Position numbers and translations under genes: made by a program
Assembly: GCF_963665055.1 (NCBI RefSeq)
Contig: NZ_OY762015.1
Location: 2,626,501 to 2,690,500 of the forward strand
DNA from: an uncultured Methanobacterium sp.
GTDB taxonomy: Archaea; Methanobacteriota; Methanobacteria; Methanobacteriales; Methanobacteriaceae
DNA: 64,000 nucleotides
Direction of reading: 5' to 3'
Shown: one piece after another, positions 58,762-64,000 of the stretch
Position numbering within the stretch: the stretch's first letter is position 1
Layout: the number at the start of each line of letters is the position of its first letter
Notes under the pieces: model-generated
Told to the model about the DNA's origin: nothing
What the model saw: the letters and a program-made list of their open reading frames with translations, nothing else
Database searches by the model: none

Positions 58762-59193
58762 TTAATGTACCACCATTACAGGTTTGGTTGAGTTTCTAAC
58801 CACTTTTTCTGCAACACTACCTATTAAAAACCGATCAATTCCGTGTTTTCCTGATGTTCCCATTATAATCAGGTCCACAGATTCTTCATCAGCCACATCA
58901 AGTATTTTATCTGCAGCAGAACCTTCTTCCACCCGTGGCACGATTTTTACATTTAAATCATTATTTCGGGACATCTGGATGATTTCAGTGATGGCTTGAT
59001 CCCCTTCGTCCTTTAACATGTTTTTCATCTCATATTTAAGATCTCTGGCCCTAATATTGGAAAAAGAAGAAGTTTCGACTATGTGTAAGACTATTATTTC
59101 GCCCTGACTTTTATTTGAAAGCCAAAGTGAGTGTTTTGCTGCTTTTAACGCATGTTTTGAACCGTCAGTTGGTATAAGTATTTTTTTATACAT
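58762..59193 (-). CDS. Universal stress protein
   Basis: A 143-residue UspA-family protein: KKILIPTDGSKHALKAAKHS at the start, VIIMGTSGKHGIDRFLIGSV near residue 115 with the ATP-binding G-x2-G-x9-GS pattern, and VVRNSTKPVMVV at the end. It probably binds ATP and takes part in stress survival or regulation. It is convergent with the small membrane protein and lies within an otherwise plus-strand block. Confidence 0.93.
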   Translation of the reverse strand: MYKKILIPTDGSKHALKAAKHSLWLSNKSQGEIIVLHIVETSSFSNIRARDLKYEMKNMLKDEGDQAITEIIQMSRNNDLNVKIVPRVEEGSAADKILDVADEESVDLIIMGTSGKHGIDRFLIGSVAEKVVRNSTKPVMVVH

Positions 59194-59384
59194 ACTAACC
59201 CCCTCTTTTCAGATAATATTAATATATTTATAATAAAAAACAATTTAATTAATCTTTTCTAATATCTCAGATAAAATGGAAATAAAGTAAATAAACCTTG
59301 AAGCGATTAATCAGTTTATCATAAATTTATTTGAGTTACTTACAATTCTTTAACTAGGTTTTACAATACACAGTTATGGTGCCG

Positions 59385-60119
59385 ATGATGGAATTTAAAG
59401 CAATGTTAACCGATGCAATGAGATACTCTGTTTCAAAATGGTACAATATTTTAATACTGGGCTTGATTTTGTTTTTAACAGATCACATTATTGATTTCAA
59501 TGTTCCTTCCATGATCGGTGGTATGGGGGATGTTTTAATTGTCATTATCATTATTATTTTATCTTTCCTTGAGATTGGGTATGGTTTCCGTATAGTGGAG
59601 GAAACAGTGCAGGGATCAAGTAAACCACCAAATTTCCACCATCCTCTCAGCTTAATAGGCCACGGGGTCCGGGAAAGTGTCATTTTACTGATATATTTCA
59701 TCTTTCCATTGATACTGATTGTTATTGGCATTTCTGAGTTTGAAACGATGTTTAACCTTGATTTTAGTCCTATGTTAGATTATGCATTATTTATTGCAAT
59801 TATGCTTTTTGTTTGCTTTAACATCTTGTTTCAGGGTGCAGTTTTGAATATGGCGCACCATGAAGGAAGTCTCAGGTCAGGATTCAATATGATAATGGTA
59901 TTTCGTAAAATTAGACAAGTGGGATTGAAGAATATGCTCATGATCTCATTTATCACTGTTGCAGTGATTTACATCCTCCAGCAAGCCATTTTTGACACTC
60001 TTCATGGGTTGCCTTTCGTTGGCACTACTGTGGGGGATGTGCTTTCCACAGTTTTGATTGCTCCTTTTCTCATATTATTTACCACTCGCTTATTGGGATT
60101 GATAGATGTAACAGATTGA
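59385..60119 (+). CDS. DUF4013-type membrane protein
   Basis: A 244-residue integral membrane protein with about six hydrophobic segments. The N-terminal part MEFKAMLTDAMRYSVSKWYNILILG and the later HHPLSLIGHGVRESVILLIYF region match the DUF4013 family, frequent in Methanobacteria and often found near surface-protein genes. Function unknown. Starts are possible at 59376, 59385 and 59388; I chose 59385, with GGTG upstream at 5 bases. Confidence 0.75.
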   Translation: MMEFKAMLTDAMRYSVSKWYNILILGLILFLTDHIIDFNVPSMIGGMGDVLIVIIIIILSFLEIGYGFRIVEETVQGSSKPPNFHHPLSLIGHGVRESVILLIYFIFPLILIVIGISEFETMFNLDFSPMLDYALFIAIMLFVCFNILFQGAVLNMAHHEGSLRSGFNMIMVFRKIRQVGLKNMLMISFITVAVIYILQQAIFDTLHGLPFVGTTVGDVLSTVLIAPFLILFTTRLLGLIDVTD

Positions 60120-60385
60120 TCCTTCCTGAAGTATTTATATCTTGAATATAAATTTCAGACCAATTTTACATAATGGATTGGAAGGAACAGTTAATGAGCT
60201 TTATAAAATAAAACCGGGCAGATATTCACGTGGAATGGCTAATGTAGATTATTTTTCTTATAGATTATTTTTTTAATAAATCAATGATCTTTCAAAATTC
60301 ATATTCCCTACACAAACTATTTATAAAAGGTGTTAAAAAAACAATAAGTTATACAGTAATCACATATTAACATAGGGGCGGTTAA

Positions 60386-61000
60386 ATGGCTGAGAAAAAG
60401 GGAAAAACCACAAAGAAGATCCTGCATCTCGGTCATATTTTGTTGGAATTCTTTCGAAAAATCCTTAAAGCCATGGGAAAATCGGATCACTCAACTGGGG
60501 CGTTGAAACAGAGTACGCATGGTTCAAAAAGTGGCGTAAGTAAAGGTGCATCAACTAAATCCGGACTAACTGCATCAAAAACAGCTAAAACTGGTTCCAC
60601 GCATGCTAATGTTTATGGTGGTGCTACAACAGCTGAATCTGCTGCTGGTAGTGTAACTGCAGGGGTAGGTGCAACTGGTGCGGCGGTTTCAGGAACTACT
60701 GTTCTAACTATTTTGGTGATTGCCGTAGTGACGGTTGTTGGTCTAGGATCTTACGTCTACAACACGGAGCAACAATCTATAGGGTCCGTAAAAAACCTTA
60801 TTTGGGGACCAAATGTTGTGTTTGGTGGGGATGCTATGGGTGTAGAAATTCCACAACAAAACCAACAAACAGAAGTTAACAATTCTCAGTCAACTGTAAC
60901 GGAAACAAATAACCCTGGTACTACTTCAAGCCAAGATTCAGGAGAAGATAGTGGAACAAGCGGGTCTAACATAGAATTTGTAGTTCCAGAAAATCCTTAA
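60386..61000 (+). CDS. Single-pass Ser/Thr/Gly-rich protein of unknown function
   Basis: A 204-residue protein. A basic amphipathic start (1-35) is followed by a Ser/Thr/Lys/Gly-rich low-complexity segment (about 36-95), one transmembrane helix (about 107-127, TTVLTILVIAVVTVVGLGSY) and an Asn/Gln/Ser/Thr-rich C-terminal tail (about 155-204) that would be outside. There is no signal peptide at the N-terminus, so it is a type II or III membrane protein. It directly precedes the giant surface protein gene in the same direction, which suggests a role in the same surface structure. Confidence 0.7.
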   Translation: MAEKKGKTTKKILHLGHILLEFFRKILKAMGKSDHSTGALKQSTHGSKSGVSKGASTKSGLTASKTAKTGSTHANVYGGATTAESAAGSVTAGVGATGAAVSGTTVLTILVIAVVTVVGLGSYVYNTEQQSIGSVKNLIWGPNVVFGGDAMGVEIPQQNQQTEVNNSQSTVTETNNPGTTSSQDSGEDSGTSGSNIEFVVPENP

Positions 61001-61081
61001 TTCTTTAAAACTGATGATATCTTTTAATATTGCTGAAAATTGAATATTGCATCTTAATGATTTAGGGGAGGGGGGCTAATA

Positions 61082-64000
61082 CTCAAAAAGACTTTAATTT
61101 TAGTTTTGATTATTATAGGATGTATTTTCCTAGTGCAAACTTCCTTTGCTTCAGAGGGGCCAGATGATCCCCTCCAACTCTCCACGGTTAATCCTGATTC
61201 GGTGGGAGATTCTGTATCTGTTAATGATACTAATCCCTTACAAACCGATAATTCATCAGAAATTTCAATAAACAACAATTTAAACCAAATAAATTCATTA
61301 AACAGTAGTAATGCTTCCGTTCCACCTCCCAACTCTGAGATATTATGGATAGATCCGGATTTAATAGATCCAATTATTTCTGGTACAGTTTATTATCATG
61401 GAACAAATGATCCCATGTCTGGAGCAACAGTCACAGTCCAAAATATAAGTGGCATGGAAATGGGCACAGTCTATACTGGTAATAATGGTAGTTACCAGAT
61501 TGCATTTTTCTCAAATGAAACAGAATTCACAGTTATAGTCAGTTATCCGGGGTATGCCACCTCCACAAAAATAGTCACTGTTAAGCAAAGTTCTGATCCC
61601 AACGACCTTAACCTTTATGCAACTGTAGATTTTTATCTTGATCCTACAGTACCAATAGCATCTAATGACAGTTATGTTATGGACGAGGACACGGTTTTAA
61701 GTGATAATGTAGCTACTAATGATTCTCCTTCAATTGACGGGGGCAACCAGTGGAGTTTGATCGGAGGCACAAGTCCTTCACATGGAATTTTACTTTTCAA
61801 TAATGATGGTACTTTCACTTACACTCCTAACGCCAATTATTTCGGTTCAGACAGATTCAATTATGTCATAGAGGATGTTGATGGTGATTCAACCAATGGA
61901 ACCGTACTAATAACTATCAATGATGTGAACGATCCACCAGTGGCCTATGATGATGTGGCTTTGGTAAATGAAGATGAATCAATTTTGATCAATGTTCTGA
62001 GTAATGACAGTGATTTGGAAAGTGACATTTTAACTGTGAATAGTGTTATTCAACCTTTACATGGGGGAGTGTTTAACGCAGGTGGAAGTGTTACTTACAC
62101 ACCTCGCCATGATTGGTATGGTACAGACAGTTTCACTTATGTAGTTAGTGATGGTCGCGGTGGCACCAGCACCGCAAACGTGATAGTCACAGTTAATGCA
62201 GTTAATGATCCCCCAGTAGCTCATGATGATAATGTAGCGATTAATGAAGACTCTACAATTGTGGTTGTCCCAGTTTTAAACAATGATGTGGATATTGAGG
62301 GTGACAGTCTCAGTGTCACTGGAGTTACAGCACCAGGTCATGGTACCACAACTTTTACTTTAAACTCAGTGACTTATACTCCTGCAGCTAATTTCAATGG
62401 TCTGGATAGTTTTAGTTACACAGTTACTGATGGTCATGGCGGTTTAGACACTGCAATTGTACACGTGACAGTTTCTGCAGTAAATGATCCTCCCGTAGCA
62501 GCAAATGATGTAGTGGTAGTTAAAGAAGATGGTTCAGTTATCATTCCGGTTACAGGTAACGATAATGATATTGACGGTGATTTCTTAACTGTTACAAGTG
62601 TCAGTGCACCGAATCATGGTAGTGCAGTTATTAATGTTGATAATACAGTTTCTTATACTCCTTCGGCTAACTATTTTGGTTTGGATAGTTTTACCTATGT
62701 GATTAGTGATGGTCATGGTGGTAGTGTTACTGGTGTTGTTTACGTGACTGTGAATGAGTCGGTTCATGTTAATCATGTTCCTGTTGCTTTTTCTGATTCT
62801 GTCATCACTGCCGAAGATACTCAAACAACCATTTTAGTTTTGGGTAATGATAGTGATGTGGATGGTGATAGTCTTACGTTGTCTGGTGTGGGTGTTGCTA
62901 GTCATGGTACGGTTATTAATAATGGTAATTCAGTGACCTACACTCCTGATGCTGGGTTCCATGGTTTGGATAGTTTTGTTTACACGGTAAGTGATGGTCA
63001 TGGTGGTAGTGTTACTGGTGTTGTGTATGTGGTTGTGAATGAGTCGGTTCATGTTAATCATGTTCCTGTGACTGCTTTTGATTCTGTGAGTGCATTTGAG
63101 GATACTCGAGTTGTTATCTCTGTTTTGGGTAATGATAGTGATGTGGATGATGATAATCTTGTAGTTACTGGTGTGGGTGTTGCGGGTCATGGTAGTGTTG
63201 TTTTGAATGGTGATAATACTGTGACTTACACGCCTAATGTTAATTGGTTTGGTTCTGATAGCTTCAGTTATTCAATTAGTGATGGTCATGGTGGTCTTGC
63301 TAATGGTATGGTTACTGTGGTGGTTTCTGGTGTGAATGATGTTCCTGTGGCTGCTGCGGATTCTGCGAGTACTGATGAGAATGTTCCTGTGGTTATCTCT
63401 GTTTTGGGTAATGATAGTGATGTGGATGGTGATAGTCTTACGGTGTCTGGTGTGAGTGTTGCTGGTCATGGTACTGTTGCGAATAATGGTAATTCAGTGA
63501 CCTATACTCCTGATGTGGGTTTCCATGGTTTGGATAGTTTCACCTATACTGTGAGTGATGGTCGTGGTGGTAGTGTTACTGGTGTTGTGTACGTGACAGT
63601 GAAGGAAGTTGTTGCTGTGAACAGTAACCCTGTGGCTATGGATGATACATCAAATACAGTGGAGGATAGTAGGGTTACCATTCCAGTTTTAGGCAATGAT
63701 AGTGATGTGGATGGTGATAGTCTCACGGTGTCTGGTGTAGGTAGTGCTGGTCATGGGAGTGTTGTTTTGAATGGTGATAATACTGTGACTTATACTCCAG
63801 ATGTTAACTGGTTTGGTTCTGATAGTTTCACCTATACTGTGAGTGATGGTCGTGGTGGTTTAGCTACTGGTATGGTTACTGTGGTGGTTTCTGGTGTGAA
63901 TGATGTTCCTGTGGCTGCTGTTGACACGGTTAGTACTGATGAGAATGTTCCTGTGATTGTCAATGTTTTGGGTAATGATAGTGATGTGGATGGTGATAGT
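61082..64000 (+). CDS. Giant tandem-repeat surface protein, N-terminal part
   Basis: The reading frame is open for 973 codons to the right edge. It begins with a signal peptide (LKKTLILVLIIIGCIFL, then VQTSFA), a polar Asn/Ser-rich region, a carboxypeptidase-regulatory-like beta domain (about residues 95-180; SGTVYYHGTNDPMSGATVTV) and then, from 61649, eight full and one partial cadherin/VCBS-like repeats of about 94 residues (tandem-95 type), each with E-D, NDSD-x-(D/E)-GD, TYTP, FGxDSF-x-Y and DGxGG. These are Ca-binding adhesin-type domains on an exported protein. The start is odd: a strong GGGGAGGGGGG precedes CTC/ATA rather than ATG, GTG or TTG; the first usual start is TTG at 61106, inside the signal peptide. 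Confidence 0.85.
61649..64000 (+). repeat. Tandem-95 repeat region with 564-bp higher-order unit
   Basis: Domains start near VPIASND (61649) and then about every 282-288 bases. The first four are diverged at DNA level. From about 62850 the sequence becomes a two-domain higher-order unit of 564 bases: TTCCATGGTTTGGATAG recurs at 62957 and 63521, and GGTATGGTTACTGTGG at 63305 and 63869, exactly 564 apart. The alternation is FHGLDSF and WFGSDSF types. The codon use in this later part is very G/T-rich (GGT, GTT, GAT). Confidence 0.9.

Noticed and set aside
61054..61332. Minus-strand frame opposite the start of the surface protein
   Set aside because: The plus-strand frame is open for 973 codons with a signal peptide and clear repeats; the minus frame has no domain.
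62585..63726. Series of minus-strand frames rich in Asn, Thr, His and Arg
   Set aside because: They are the complement of the repeated Gly/Asp/Val domains and recur with the same period.
61649..64000. CRISPR-like appearance of periodic repeats
   Set aside because: The period is about 285 or 564 bases, the repeats translate in frame into adhesin domains and there are no spacers.

Overview
The window is a piece of a methanogenic archaeon of the order Methanobacteriales, most likely a mesophilic Methanobacterium. This is read from the gene content, not from a database: an eight-cluster FwdF-type polyferredoxin, an FmdE-family protein, methanogenesis marker protein 8, the nitrogen repressor NrpR, a methanogen-type MsvR redox regulator, the archaeal GatDE amidotransferase, an archaeal ATP-dependent DNA ligase, an archaeal Ser-His signal peptidase and an intron-bearing tRNA-Met. 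Genes are moderately AT-rich, spacers are very AT-rich with archaeal TATA boxes, and ribosome sites match GGAGGTGAT. I see no insertion sequence, prophage or CRISPR array.

Layout. 1-1 kb: two glycosyltransferases on the minus strand. 1.5-4.6 kb: FmdE-like protein, polyferredoxin, small ferredoxin and molbindin, without catalytic formylmethanofuran dehydrogenase subunits; a 24-bp palindrome enclosing the TATA box recurs here. 4.7-9 kb: TrmO, NrpR and glutamine synthetase with paired candidate operators. 9-12.6 kb: lipoprotein, a ThiF-like E1 enzyme without zinc cysteines, a tandem pair of tiny membrane proteins, a DUF2769 protein and the tRNA. 12.7-22.3 kb: marker protein 8, CBS protein, ThiC, a glutaredoxin plus FTR-rubredoxin pair, a FilR1-type regulator, a receiver/PAS protein whose kinase phosphoacceptor histidines are lost, DNA ligase and an OB-fold membrane protein. 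22.4-30.6 kb: a surface-glycan block (flippase-like protein, dolichyl-phosphate-sugar synthase, two paralogous GT-C-like membrane proteins around a PIG-L deacetylase, GlmM).

30.8-42.2 kb: small conserved proteins, then an XRE-cupin regulator, acyl-CoA synthetase and VorC-VorB-VorA, a unit fitting branched-chain acid assimilation, followed by a separate two-subunit 2-oxoacid:ferredoxin oxidoreductase carrying a 33-bp in-frame minisatellite. 42.3-49.4 kb: ExoIII-type nuclease, second DUF2769 protein, GatD-GatE, thioredoxin reductase, EndoIV-like protein. 49.6-54.9 kb: a redox/nitrosative-stress cluster (MsvR-type regulator, zinc-ribbon protein, cupin, Hcp) divergent from a multi-sensor histidine kinase, with a phased operator array between. 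55-64 kb: exported and envelope proteins: a secreted protein with a C-terminal sorting tail, AAA ATPase, signal peptidase, UspA, small membrane proteins and a giant tandem-repeat surface protein that runs off the right edge and lacks an ordinary start codon.

The strongest leads are the phased operator array at hcp, the TATA-enclosing palindromes, the pseudo-kinase, the palindrome at the XRE-cupin promoter, the glycan block, and the higher-order repeat and missing start codon of the surface protein.
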